DNA of 64,000 nucleotides from Euphorbia lathyris. Lineage: Eukaryota; Streptophyta; Magnoliopsida; Malpighiales; Euphorbiaceae. The DNA lies in the NCBI RefSeq assembly GCF_963576675.1, contig NC_088915.1, forward strand, positions 89,165,501 to 89,229,500. The letters run 5' to 3'. Made by a program: the position numbers and the translations under genes. A model generated the notes under the pieces. That model did not search any database, was not told the origin of the DNA, and worked only from the letters and a program-made list of their open reading frames with translations. Shown here in pieces: positions 41,666-52,680 of this stretch. The number at the start of each line of letters is the position of its first letter. Within the stretch, counting starts at the first letter, position 1.

Positions 41666-43562
41666 TGTTGGCCCAAAAAATAAAATAATTATTTTTATGT
41701 ATATAAAATGCTTGGGTTATGTTTTTAGGATATAGTTTATATTTTCTAGAAAATAATACACGTGTAAGCTAACCTTCAACCCATGAGAGAGTCCGGCACC
41801 ACGCGGGGCGTGTCCTCAATACGCAGCGCGTAAACAAGGCGTTCGGAGAAATCAACGTCAAAAACTCAAATACGCAGCGCGTCCTTCACTTTACGCGGGG
41901 CGTACTTTCTTACGCGGGACGTACTTGCCAATACGTCATGCGTAAGATGCATCCGCAGAGTGTTCCAAGATCAGAAGCTCTAATATGCAGGGCGTATCCA
42001 CCAATACGCAGGGCGTACTCCTTCACACGGGACGCGACACCAGAGACGCCACGCTTAACAATCATCAATGAAACGCACAAGGCCCATGAGCCACAACACG
42101 CAGGGCGTAGTAGGACATACGCGGGGCGTATCGTCTCGTCCGGAAGCAGTCAATGGCAGTTGAGGAAGTTAAGTTAGTTGGTTAGTTAGTTGGAGTTAGT
42201 TGAGTTAGTTGGTGATGAAAAGACCAAAATACCCTAATACCACTAAAGAATTACCAAAACGCCACTTAAAAATACTATAAATAGACCCCCTTCCCTACAC
42301 TAAAACACACACTCAACACACAACAAAACCCCTCTCTAAAAGTTACTCTCAATGCTCTCTTTTTAGTTTTTAGTTCTTAGCTCCTAGTTCTTCAAGTTCT
42401 TCAAAGTTCTTCCTTTCGTTTTTCGTTTTTCTTAGTTTTAATCCCTCATTTAGCTTCCTTTAGCTTCAATTCAAGTTCCAAAGCCTCTTTTCAAGTTTCT
42501 CAAATCAAATTAGTGTTTTTAAGTCGTTACTCTGCTCAAGTTTTCAATTAGAATTTCCTTTCTAAAGTAATTTTCCAAATTCGTCCATCCTTTTTCAAAG
42601 CTCAATTCTGTCCATTTAAAGTCATTTTTTGCTTTCAATCCCTTCGACAAAGTTGTTCCTAACGTCCTGAAGTTCGATCTAGTGTATTTATTTTCCCAAT
42701 TCCGTGCCCAGAAACTCTAGTTACAAGCCGATCTTTCCAGCCCAAATTCTTTTAGACATCCTGTTTCCGGAATTTTTCAGATTCAACCAGTTATTTTCAA
42801 TCCTCAATTTCATCTGTTTACGATTCGTTTTATTCTTCGATCCCTTATACAAAGTTGTTCCTAACTTCCCGAAGTTCAATTTACACTATTTACTTGCCCA
42901 ATTCTGTGTTCTTAAGCACTCCAACCAAGCTCCCCAAAGACAAAGATTAAATCTGCCCCATTTACCTACCAACGCTTTGCCATTGCCAAGATCATAGACC
43001 GTATGGGCCCGACCGGTTGCAGCTCTCCAAGGACCTCGCACCAACGCCAAAATTCAACATCAATCCGAGATAGCTATTGTGGCTCCGAGTTTGTTGTTGA
43101 ATTCCAATTTTATTTTTATTGCACTTCAATTCCTTGTATTTGATTTGTCCTTCCAATTCAATTGAATTAGCTATATGTTTAGTATAGAAGTTCTTCAATT
43201 GTAATTCATTTCCAGCTTCATGTTTCAAACACTTATTCAATCAATAAAATACCAATTTTCACCAAATCTTGTGTCAATTTCGCATCTTTCAATTTCTTTA
43301 TTTTTCACGTCTTCAATTTATTCACATTAGCTTAAATAAAACAATTTATCTAGCAAAGTTTCTATAACGGCGCTAGAGACCCAAGAGGGACTTTTTCAAA
43401 CCTTGCGTCCCTCGCCAATCGTTTCGTTTAGAATTCAAGTTTTGGCGCGCAAATTCCATAAACTTAACCATTTCAATTGAGAAGTAATCTTCTCTGGCAC
43501 GCCCGCACCCTAACCACACGTGACAAGGTTGAAATTAGCATATTCGCAAAATATCGCTAACA
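41666..43562 (+). repeat. Tat element 3' LTR
   Basis: 1897 bp, TGTTGG…TAACA, uninterrupted, followed by the duplication ATTGG (43563-43567). It contains the second full copy of the U3 dyad array (about 41800-42130) and a TATA-like 'actataaatagac' (about 42275). Several differences from the 5' LTR inside the array are CG to TG or CA changes. Confidence 0.95.
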
Positions 43563-43686
43563 ATTGGATACCCTAAGGAAACTATGGGATATTACTTCTA
43601 TCATCCAGATGATCAGAAAGTAATCGTATCCAAGCACGCAACCTTCATAGAGAAAAAGTTTTTCGAAGAGACACAAAAGGGAAGCA
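43563..43686 (+). pseudogene. Copia pol fragment, right piece
   Basis: Continues the frame of 7831-7967: GYPKETMGYYFYHP, KVIVSKHATFIEKKFF, the conserved copia stretch between integrase and RT. It stops abruptly at 43687, where an LTR-like sequence begins. No RT follows. Confidence 0.85.
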
Positions 43687-43909
43687 TGTTGAAAACGATA
43701 TCGTGTTTAATGAATTTCCCTCAATCAGGGTTATCATAGAACCTTGTATATATAGTGGATTACACGAGTTAGAGTTTAACTAGTATTGACAGTACGTAAT
43801 ATAGATAAACATAAACACTAATTATTAAATAACTCTAAACAACCATAATAGTTATCTGTTAGTATCTGGTGATAGGTAAAGAGATAATTAACAATAATTA
43901 TCTCCAACA
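43687..43909 (-). repeat. LTR-like sequence, possibly a solo LTR
   Basis: Begins TGTTGAAAACG and ends CTCCAACA, with TG…CA ends and a TGTTG/CAACA inverted repeat. The minus strand has cactatatatacaagg as a candidate TATA. Its length of 223 bp suits a small copia LTR. The flanks (aagca and tgtgt) do not match, so a clean solo-LTR insertion is not supported. Confidence 0.4.
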
Positions 43910-44225
43910 TGTGTATCTATCGTTTTCTCTCTTGATTACCTCGATGTAGTCAAGGTGTGACTGGTAATACAAAGATCATGGTCCGTTCTTCCATTGTCAT
44001 CAAAGTTTATCCGCGCTCCAAGAGGTAATCCAATAACCCGACTTGATTACAATAAAGGAAAAAAATCCCCATAATCAAATCGGGTTAACAAATGACATCT
44101 TGAAGCAAGATTACCTTCGACGTAATTAGCAGAGATAGAATAGATCATCACAATCTTCGTATTATCAGTCACATTTTGACTACATTAAGATTAATCAGAA
44201 GAAGAAACAATATATCTATGAATGG
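43910..44225. repeat. Foldback repeat
   Basis: The left arm 'gatgtagtcaaggtgtgact' (43953) is answered by 'agtcacattttgactacatt' (44168), and 'aataacccgacttgatta' by 'taatcaaatcgggttaac'. The arms, about 140 nt each, surround a centre near 44065. A MITE-like origin is likely, but no clean target duplication was found. Confidence 0.6.
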
Positions 44226-44722
44226 AAAGCGATTGTGCGTGAGAAAGAGAGAAGGGAAACACATATTACGAGGAAAAGATGGATGCGAACTTCTTATCTC
44301 TTAACTTGCTAGAATGAATAGATTATTTTTAATCCACAATGAAATGAACTGTCTATTTATAAAAAAAATAGTTAGAGCAAATTAAAGCAAACTCTAACGT
44401 TCTTCCCTCTTAATGGATCCGGCTTATTCCATTCACGGAAAAACTTTATATTAAATCCACACCTAAATATTTTCAACATCACTAAAGGCCTACTAACTTC
44501 AAATCAAAGTGCAATCCTTATTGCTATTATTAAAAAATAATTAGACAAATATTATAGGGTTTTTCTACAAGAATATTATAATTAATTATAAAATTATCAC
44601 TAAAATCATATTATCAAACTTAATTCCAAATATATTATTATTTTCTATATACAATAATAATAAAATATATTTTTACACTTTAATTTAAAAAATTTAAACT
44701 CCAATACATAAATCTTAAACCT
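44226..44722. other. AT-rich intergenic DNA
   Basis: No gene seen. On the minus strand TTTATAAATAG (about 44352-44362) looks like a TATA element followed by a CT-rich stretch, but no matching coding exon was recognised. Confidence 0.4.
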
Positions 44723-44731
44723 TAAACAATA

Positions 44732-45268
44732 GGGTTAAAATGCAAAAATACCCCTAACGTTTTAAGTTAGGAGCAATTTTACCCCTAACGTCTAAAATGG
44801 TGCAATTTTACCCCTAATGTTGATAAATTGGGTCAATTTTTTTTTTTTGATACTGATAAATTGGGTCAATTTCAGACACTATTATATAATACAATCTTTT
44901 TTTTCTTTATTTTACACCAATTGCATATCAATTCGTTCTAAAAAAAGATATCATGTTTTTTATAATTTAATAATAAAATTGGAGATTAACATTTATAAAT
45001 TCGGTGATTTTTTAAATTTTTTCATATTCCAACATATGTTTGTGATTTGTTAATGATAAAATAACGCATGTGTGAAGTGTAGATGACAAGATTCATGACC
45101 GAAAAAGACAGTTTGATGAATTATTTCTCAAATTGACCCAATTTATCAACATTAAGGGTAAAATTGCTTTTGGCTTCCAGCGTTAGGGATAAATTTGCAT
45201 TATTTCAGATGTTAGGGGAAAAATTGCTCCTGATCTAAAACGTTAGGGGTATTTTTACACTTTAACCC
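44732..45268. mobile_element. Mutator-type MITE, family 2
   Basis: The ends GGGTTAAAATGCAAAAATAC and …TATTTTTACACTTTAACCC are inverted repeats, flanked by a perfect 9-bp duplication TAAACAATA (44723-44731, 45269-45277). Tandem subterminal 'acccctaacgt' motifs appear on both arms. 537 bp, non-coding. Confidence 0.85.
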
Positions 45269-45277
45269 TAAACAATA

Positions 45278-45605
45278 TAAACTCTAATCCTTATCATATA
45301 TTAAAAATAATAACCTACTAATTTTTTGACATAATTCAAAATTATGAAATAATCCACAATTTTCGTACTGAGCATTTCATATTTAAATAATTAAATAAAA
45401 CCACCAAGTCAGCCAGAATTATCAATGCCCAATATCTCGAGAAATCTGTGAATATTTTTTTTTTCATAAATGGTAAATTACACGTATGGCTCCAAAACTT
45501 TTCACTTAACATAATAGTTACTTGTAACTTTAACCTTTTAAAAAATGATAGATGTCAAAATTGAAAAAATTAAAAAAATTAAATGGTTTAGAAACATATT
45601 TACCA
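45278..45605. other. AT-rich intergenic DNA with a possible family 1 MITE end
   Basis: The phrase ggtaaattacacgtatggc (about 45472) resembles the left end of the MITEs at 58173 and 63471. If so, the LINE next to it landed inside an older MITE. Nothing else recognised. Confidence 0.4.
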
Positions 45606-45718
45606 TCCAAAATTTACTTTTTTTTTTTTTTGAAGTCAAAAAGATATTCATTCCTTAAACTGAATCAGCAACAATAGTGTCTTGCAACCAAACCGGAGCA
45701 GTAAAAGAAACAAACTCG

Positions 45719-48700
45719 CTAAGCATTGAACAGGGCATGTCGTGCAACGACATGAGCTCCCCTGTTCGCTAGGCGTGGAGAGAAGGACACTTTATAATCG
45801 TGTCGACAGCTTAACAAAAACTTACAATCCTGGATAACAGACCCATAAACAGACAAGTCTGGATCAACCGAATTGACACTATTAACCACAATCAGCGAGT
45901 CACTTTCAAACAACACATTAATACAATTAAGATAGGCACACCAAAGCAGTGCCTCACGTAGAGCTAATGCTTCAGCTTCCCTGGTATCATCGATAAATGG
46001 GACTTGGCGGCTACGACAAGCCATAAAGGATCCATCAGAGGATCTAAGTAAAGCTCCCACCCCACTTCGAGACTCAGCTTTAAAAGAAGTCGCATCACAA
46101 TTGCATTTGACAAAGCCTAGAGGGGGGCGAGACCAACTGGTATGTCGTACCTGTGTCGATGTCAACCGCATCACATGCTGGTGTCGACGGGTAGCAGAGC
46201 CATCCATTGCATTTGCGTCAGTGTTAATGGCGGCGGGTGGCCGGCGCTGCGCAGTAAGCCGGGCATGGGTCGTAGCATCCGCCTGAGTTGCTGTGCTCGG
46301 ACGATTTTGTGCATTGACGGCATCAGCGTGGACTGCTGTGGACGTGGACGGATGACGGGCAGCAACAGGAAGGATCTTCAAATGGGCCTGGCGCCAAGCA
46401 GCAAGGTAGTTATTCGCAAGAGAGACTACCGTTTCTGGTAATTGGACTTTGCTCTCCCAGACTATTTGATTCCTTTGGTTCCAAATAGCCCAAAGCGTCA
46501 TTGCCACCTTGGTTATGATGTCTTGATCATTGGACAAGAGTACCTGTAAAATAGAACCCGTTAGATAATCAGGTTGGAATACATCTGTATTGATCCCGGA
46601 TAGGTTCCAACATTCTTGGGCGTATACACAATCCACAAAGAGGTGATGGTCATGCTCAGTGTCAGAATGGCAGAAGGGACACTGTGTTGGAATTGACAGC
46701 CCTCTCCCTGCCAATCTATGCCTAGTTGCCACACAACCCGAGGCCAGCTTCCAAACAAACATTCTAACTTTCGGAGGCACGTGCATCTTCCAAATTCTAC
46801 TCCACCCATCCTCCTGATTCTCTCCACCATAACCATCACAAAGAGCTCTATACCCTGATTTACTTGTGTACATGCCATTTTTGGTAAAGTTCCACATTGG
46901 TCCATCTTCAACTTCTCTGATAGGCAACATCATCCTACACACAATTCTGGCATCTGCCTCAGTCAACAAATCCTCCACCTTCCATCTGTCCCAGATTTTC
47001 CTGCCTTGAATAAACAGGTCGGCCACTTTTGTATCATCCTGCTGCATAACAGCATAAATGGAGCCACAGTATTTACCCATGGATCTTTCCACACATGAAT
47101 TGACTTCCCATCCCCAATTCTCCACTGAACCCCCAATCTCAGAACCTCAATTGCTCTCCAAACACTCCCCCAAACAAAACTAGGATTATTGCCTAATTTG
47201 GAGGAAAGAAATGGGTCTCTAGGGAAATATTTAGCTTTGAACATTCTACCCACTAAAGAATTTGGAGTAACCATCAACTTCCAGGCCTGTTTGCCTAGTA
47301 AGGCAAGATTGAATTTCTAGAGGCTCCTAAAACCCAAACCTCCCTCTCTCTTATCCCTGCAAAGCCTGTCCCAGCTCTGCCAATGAATCGATCTCCTACC
47401 CCCTGATTTCATACCCCACCAAAACGAATTCATTATTTTCTCTAAGTCCAGACAAAGAGATTTGGGCAGTTTAAAGACACTCATACAAAAAGTTGGCAGA
47501 GCCTGGGCAACCGCCTTAATTAGGACTTCCTTACCCGCAGCAGAAAGAAATCTAAAAGACCATGCACTCAATCTCTTCATGAGTCTATCTTTAAGGAAAC
47601 TAAAAATCGCCACTTTGGACTTCCCAATTAGTGAGGGGAGGCCCAAGTAGCGACCGGTGTCCAGAGGGTGAAAGACCTGAAGGGAATTACATACCTCATT
47701 TCCAAGATCCAGGCCAACATTCGGACTAAAGAAAATCCCAGATTTTTGCAGGTTGATAGCCTGACCAGATGCTGCCTCATACTCAGAAAGAATCATCCCA
47801 ACCTTACTACACTCATCCATAGAGGCCCTGAAAAACAGGAAGCTGTCATCTGCAAAAAAACAAATGTGAAATTGTTGGCACACCCCTAGCAATGAGGCAC
47901 CCGTGAATGGATCCCTCATCCACCGCCCTTGTAATCAGTTTAGATAAGACTTCAGCACAGAGTATAAATAAGTACGGCGATAGGGGATCGCCTTGTCTCA
48001 AGCCCCTACCAGGAGTAATCGGGCCCATAAAAGACCCATTCAGCGACACAGAATATTCCACAGTCGAAATGCACAACATAATCCAATCAATCCATAACTC
48101 AGGGAAGCCTAATTTTTGCATAACAAGTTTCAGGAATGTCCAATCAACCCTATCATAGGCCTTGCTAATATCTAACTTCAAAGCTACCTCACCAATTCTA
48201 CCCCTATTCTTTTTTTTTCATAAAGTGTAATGACTCAAAGGCCACCATAATGCTGTCAGAGATAGACCTGCCAGGGACAAAAGCAGATTGGGTCTCAGAT
48301 ACCAAGAAAGGTAATACAAGCTTTAGCCTATTAGCTCGGACTTTGGCAATCAATTTATAAAGCACATTGCACATGGAGATAGGGCGAAAATCCTTCATAC
48401 ACTCAGGCCTATCAATTTTGGGGATAAGAACAATTATTGTGTCATTTAGGTGCGGGGAAAATTCCTTGCAGACCAAATAACCCTTGCATGCATTAACGAT
48501 CTCGAGGCCAATGAGGTCCCAAAAGTGTTGGAAAAAGCCCGGATTTAACCCATCAGGGCCAGGGGATTTGTCAGGGTGCATTTGAAACATAGCAATCTTG
48601 AATTCCTCCAAAGTAAAAGGGGAACACAGATCAGCCTACATTTCAGGCGTAACAAGAGGGACAAGAGTACTCACAGCATCATAACAAGGACTAGTAGGGG

Positions 48701-49897
48701 CAGCGAACAGATCAGAGAAATAAGTATTGGCAATAATCCCCATATCATCCACTCCTTCTACTATCAGGCCGTTCGCATCCTTAAGATGACGAATGGTGTT
48801 TCTCTGCTTTCTAGCTTTGACACAGGCATGGAAAAACTTAGTATTTTGGTCACCTTCCTGCAGCCAGAAGTTCTTAGCCCTTTGTTGCCAATGTATAGCT
48901 TCAGAATCAAGAAGGGCATTCAATTCACTCTTTGCCTGAAGGAATCTGACCACATCAGCCGGAACACTACTATCCACAAGATTATCCAACCTCCTCTTAC
49001 AACCCTCAATTTGCCTTCTAAACCTCAATCGGTACTTCTTACCCCATTGTTCCATGCTACTGGCACAGGCTGCCAACTTTGCAGAGAGGTTATGACAGCT
49101 ATTACTAAGCCAACAGGTTCTCACCAAGACCTTGAACTCAGGGTCTGACAACCACTCTTGTTCAAAGCGAAAATGACTACGCCTCACATTGCTAACCGGA
49201 TTATCAAACTCCAAAAATATGGGTGCATGATCAGAGTAAGCTGAGATCAGAGAACGAAGCCGATGAGTAGGGAATCTGTCCGCCCAAGCACTGGTGACCA
49301 TAGCCCTATCCAATCTCTCCCTGACCCACAATCTAGAGCCCCGACTCCTCTCCCACGTGAATTGACTTCCCTGTGTAGGGAGATCAATCAACAGATTCTC
49401 TTCCACCACCTCCTGGAACCGGCGCATCAGCCCTTGAGGGTAGCCTAGACCCCCAACCTTCTCAGAATCAGAAAGAATACAATTAAAGTCCCCGATAATC
49501 AGAAGGGGAAGAATCGAACATGAACACAATTGAGTCAAGAGCCTCCAAGTCCATATATGATTGGCTTGGTTAGAGTGACCATAGAATCCCACCATCCTTC
49601 AATCCCCCTTCTCAGCATCATGCATTTGAACTTCAATGTGGTGATCAGAGAATGAAGCCACCGAAGCCATATCAGACTTCCTCCACATTGGGCAATTCCC
49701 TCGCTTCTGCCTCTACAGTCAACTGCAAAGTGACCTTCGAAACCAAACTTCCTCTTCAAACCAACAATACAAGAATTAGTAACCAAAGTTTCAATCAGGA
49801 AAACCAAATCTGGCTTACTTGTCTTGACAAGCTCACCAAGGGACCGAACTGCCTGGGTGTTCCCCAATCCCCGGCAGTTCCAGCTTAGGCAATTCAT
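45719..49897 (-). pseudogene. LINE ORF2: endonuclease, reverse transcriptase, RNase H
   Basis: Starts MNCLSWNCRGLGN at 49897, the plant L1 apurinic-like endonuclease N-terminus, and continues with endonuclease motifs (IGDFNCIL, YSDHAPIFL), RT (HPDKSPGPDGLNPGFFQ, ISMCNVLYKLIAK, LRQGDPLSPYLF, FADD near 47860), a zinc-finger-RT domain (WRIWKMHVPPK-like, CPFCHSDTEHDHHLFVDC) and a C-terminal RNase H (FVKCNCDATSF, EALALREAL, ESDSLIVV). At least five breaks occur: frameshifts near 49650, 48185, 47870 (in a run of seven T on the coding strand) and 47200, and a TAG at 48636-48638. It would have nicked target DNA and reverse-transcribed the element RNA. Confidence 0.9.
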
Positions 49898-51111
49898 AAT
49901 CCTCGGCGGGCCTGTTCCGCAGACCGCGCCGTTTCTGTGTCGTTAGAAAGAGTAGAATCAACAAGGCTCGTAGAAACTATCTCTTTTGGATTATTAAGGA
50001 CCTGATCAGACACGTTCCCCTGCAGCTTATTCACAATAGCCTGTACTGAGATCGAATCCGGACCTGCCCGCCTACGCTTACGATCATCTGCCAATTCAAG
50101 GCCCTCATCATCACTATCCACTGCCATATTCACTATCTCCCCTTCCTGTACTGGCTGTATATATGGATTCCCTTTCCCTACATCCAATTTGCCCTTCAGC
50201 TTTGCCCCCTCTTGTCCCACAGGGACATTCTCCTTCCCGGCTTCCTTACCCCCACTTGACTGCCCTACTTTGAGAGTCTTAACAGTGTTTCCCAACGAAG
50301 GCCCACAACCAGAGTTGAAAGCCGTAACCTGACTTCCCGGCTCTCTCAGCCACTTCACACTCAACACATCCCCGCCCCTGCGAACAGGGGCCTTCAGCCA
50401 ATCCCCCCACTCCCTAGTGATCTCCTCAGGCTTTAAGGTAAAGATTTTATCACAGAATCTGTCAGTATGCCCCAATAGCCCACATATATAGCAGAAAGAG
50501 CCCAACCTCTCATATTTGAACGATATATAAGCCCATTCCTCCTTCCCCTTCCGGATTTTCTTCACCCTTTTCAGCGGCCTCCTCACATCAATAGAGACTC
50601 TTAGCCTCATGAATTGTCTACGTAACCCAGTGTTGTTATTAATATCATAAGCCTGGAACTTGCCAATAAAGTCTCCAATCTGTCTACCCACCCCCTCCGA
50701 CATAGACCCAATAGGCAAATCATAAATCTGTACCCAAAAGTCAGCAACATACAGATCAACCAGGTCAGGTGACGGTTCATCTTTCCAGAGGGAAACTACA
50801 AGCAAGTGATTATCAAAAGACCAAGGGCCCCCTTTCAATACACGGGCCAAATCAATAGCATGGTAAAATTCAAAGACATATTTATTGTTTGAGAGCTCAG
50901 AGATAGCCACTCCCCTGCCTAGTCTCCAAATTGTGGCCATTCTAGCCTTCATGGCTACAGTATTAATAGAGCGCTCTGTTAGGAACCTCCCAATCAAGGT
51001 TAGACCTCCCTTTTTAGCAATAGGGTTAGAAGAAGGCCCACTAAGGTCAATGGCTTCCTCCTCCCCATCCGACAAGGACAGGTTGCCTATGGCATTCTCC
51101 ACACCAGCCAT
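49894..51111 (-). CDS. LINE ORF1 (DUF4283/zinc-knuckle RNA-binding protein)
   Basis: An intact frame of 405 codons from MAGVENAIGNLSLSD. It has a DUF4283-type domain (about residues 40-190: SINTVAMKARMATIW, FEFYHAIDLARVLKGGPWSFDNHLL, VQIYDLPIGSM) followed by a zinc knuckle CYICGLLGHTDRFC, then a low-complexity tail with basic KRRR. This is the usual first ORF of plant L1 elements, which binds element RNA. The open frame extends upstream to 51378 as hydrophobic sequence that I take as untranslated leader. Its TGA overlaps the ORF2 ATG as ATGA, suggesting stop-restart translation of ORF2. Confidence 0.85.
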   Translation of the reverse strand: MAGVENAIGNLSLSDGEEEAIDLSGPSSNPIAKKGGLTLIGRFLTERSINTVAMKARMATIWRLGRGVAISELSNNKYVFEFYHAIDLARVLKGGPWSFDNHLLVVSLWKDEPSPDLVDLYVADFWVQIYDLPIGSMSEGVGRQIGDFIGKFQAYDINNNTGLRRQFMRLRVSIDVRRPLKRVKKIRKGKEEWAYISFKYERLGSFCYICGLLGHTDRFCDKIFTLKPEEITREWGDWLKAPVRRGGDVLSVKWLREPGSQVTAFNSGCGPSLGNTVKTLKVGQSSGGKEAGKENVPVGQEGAKLKGKLDVGKGNPYIQPVQEGEIVNMAVDSDDEGLELADDRKRRRAGPDSISVQAIVNKLQGNVSDQVLNNPKEIVSTSLVDSTLSNDTETARSAEQARRGL

Positions 51112-51826
51112 GAGAAACACCAACAAAATAAGGAAGACAAAACTATCAAATAGCAATTCAGCCCCAAGCAGCAGCAGGACACTCACTAACCAAAGCCCCC
51201 ACAAGCTGCAAAAACACCTAAGCAAACAACCAGCCCACAAAGAAACAACAAGCTCAATGCCCAGTACACAGGCCAGCACCAAACTCAGCAGAAACAAGAA
51301 AGCAGAAAAACAACCAAACAGCCAACCACAAACTACCAAAGCAAACACAGAGGCCAAAAAAAGTCCAGAGGTAACCAAGGGAAACAGATGGAACCACTAA
51401 CCCGACTACCGAAACCGGTAGAGGCAAAGGACCCGCGCAGAACTCGTGGAGGAAGTCGCAGCACAGAAACTCCTAGACAGGGTCGGCAGAAGCCCCAATC
51501 CGAGGAAACCGGCAAGAAAAGGCAAAGAAACGCTGAATTTGCAAGATTTCCTCGCACCAGCAACAAAAACGCGCACAAGTCACCTGTGCGAAAATCCAAC
51601 ACCGCTCACGAGCACCACACCGCGCCGGAGGGACGAAACAAACCTCCCACGACCAGAGGCGGCGGAGAGAGAGACAAGATCGGCGTCGGGGTCAGACGGA
51701 CACAGCGACTGAAGATCGGTTTACGGTGGCGGCGGTGGGATTCAGAGTCGTGGAGAGATAAGGGAGAGGTGCGGTTTCCATTTTAGATACCCCAGTTGTG
51801 TATAATTAATTCCAAAATTTACTTTT

Positions 51827-52263
51827 AATTTTTTCAAATCACAATTTTTAAATAGAGTACAGTCTAACAAAACTTGTATACTTTCGCTTGCGACTAAGAG
51901 ATTAATGAGTTTTTCGCTTTACTAAAAATAAGATCTCAACGTTAATTCTTCAACATTTTAATTTTAATGTCAGTGTTGTTTGGTGGGAAAAGAAAAATGA
52001 ATGCTTAACGAAGAAATACCGAAATCGATGATTTTGGAAAATAAAAATTTTTAGTTCGATAATAAATATGGTACTAAACGATTTTACTTCTTGAATTTTT
52101 TTTTGAAGTTGTTAAATGTCATTTTAATAGTATCAAAATAAATGATCCTCGATTTTAACAAAACAAAAGTCCTAAACGGACAAGCAAAAAATTTAGTTAC
52201 CAATTTGACCAAAAAATAAAAACACAAAGATTTTTATTAGGAGTTTAACCTTTTGACTATTTA
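51827..52263. repeat. Degenerate Mutator-type MITE family 1 relic
   Basis: Phrases 'gtgttgtttggtgggaaaag' and 'gattttggaaaataaaaat' match the interior of the MITE at 63471-63983. Both termini are missing. No gene. Confidence 0.45.
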
Positions 52264-52272
52264 TCTCTAAAA

Positions 52273-52671
52273 GGGTTAAGTGTAAAAATACCACTAACAT
52301 TTTGGATCGTAAATAATTTTACTCCTAACGTCTAAAATAGTATAATTTTTCTTCTAACGTTGATAGCCAATAACAATTTTACTCATAACGTTGTTATAAA
52401 ATACAAATATTTAGTTTTTTATTCTACACTAGCTATATATCAGTTAGTTCTTAAAAAAATCATTTTTTCATAATTTAATAATAGAATTAAAAATTAATAT
52501 TTATAAATTCAGTGAATTTTTTGAATTTTTTTATCTGATTCGTACTAATAAAATAACGCCATGACCGAACATACAGTTTGATAAATTTTCCAACATTAGG
52601 ATTAAAATTGCACCATTTTAGATAAAAATGTTTCTGACCCAAAACGTTAGGGTATTTTTGCACCTAAACCG
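52273..52671. mobile_element. Mutator-type MITE, family 2, second copy
   Basis: Ends GGGTTAAGTGTAAAAATACC and GGTATTTTTGCACCTAAACC; perfect 9-bp duplication TCTCTAAAA at 52264-52272 and 52672-52680. Same family as 44732-45268, with an internal deletion. 399 bp, non-coding. Confidence 0.87.
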
Positions 52672-52680
52672 TCTCTAAAA

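Larger units (their letters stand above)
7968..43562 (+). mobile_element. Tat/Ogre-type Ty3-gypsy LTR retrotransposon with nested insertions
   Basis: Complete element with TGTTGG…TAACA LTR ends, flanked by the 5-bp duplication ATTGG (7963-7967 and 43563-43567). Removing the nested copia element (9308-30589 plus one GTACG) leaves about 14.3 kb. Order: 5' LTR, leader, gag, protease, RT-RNase H-second RNase H, integrase, dyad-repeat array, antisense PMD gene, polypurine tract, 3' LTR. The second, archaeal-type RNase H after RT and the antisense gene before the 3' LTR are hallmarks of the Tat lineage. Pol is broken by in-frame stops. The LTRs are both 1897 bp and differ at roughly 40 sites by eye, about 2%. 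Confidence 0.93.
45622..51810 (-). mobile_element. L1-type LINE, near full length
   Basis: About 6.2 kb on the minus strand, with a poly(A) tail (T run at 45622-45631) and a 16-bp target duplication TCCAAAATTTACTTTT at 45606-45621 and 51811-51826. ORF1 and ORF2 appear in the usual order. The duplication immediately flanks the 5' side, so the element is not obviously 5'-truncated. ORF2 is inactivated by frameshifts and a stop. Confidence 0.93.

Noticed and set aside
43687..43909. Confident solo LTR
   Set aside because: Ends look right, but flanking 5-mers do not match and no related full element is present; kept only as LTR-like.
51333..51602. Extra hydrophobic ORF upstream of LINE ORF1
   Set aside because: Low-complexity hydrophobic translation of the LINE leader; ORF1 has a better start at 51111 with family-typical sequence.
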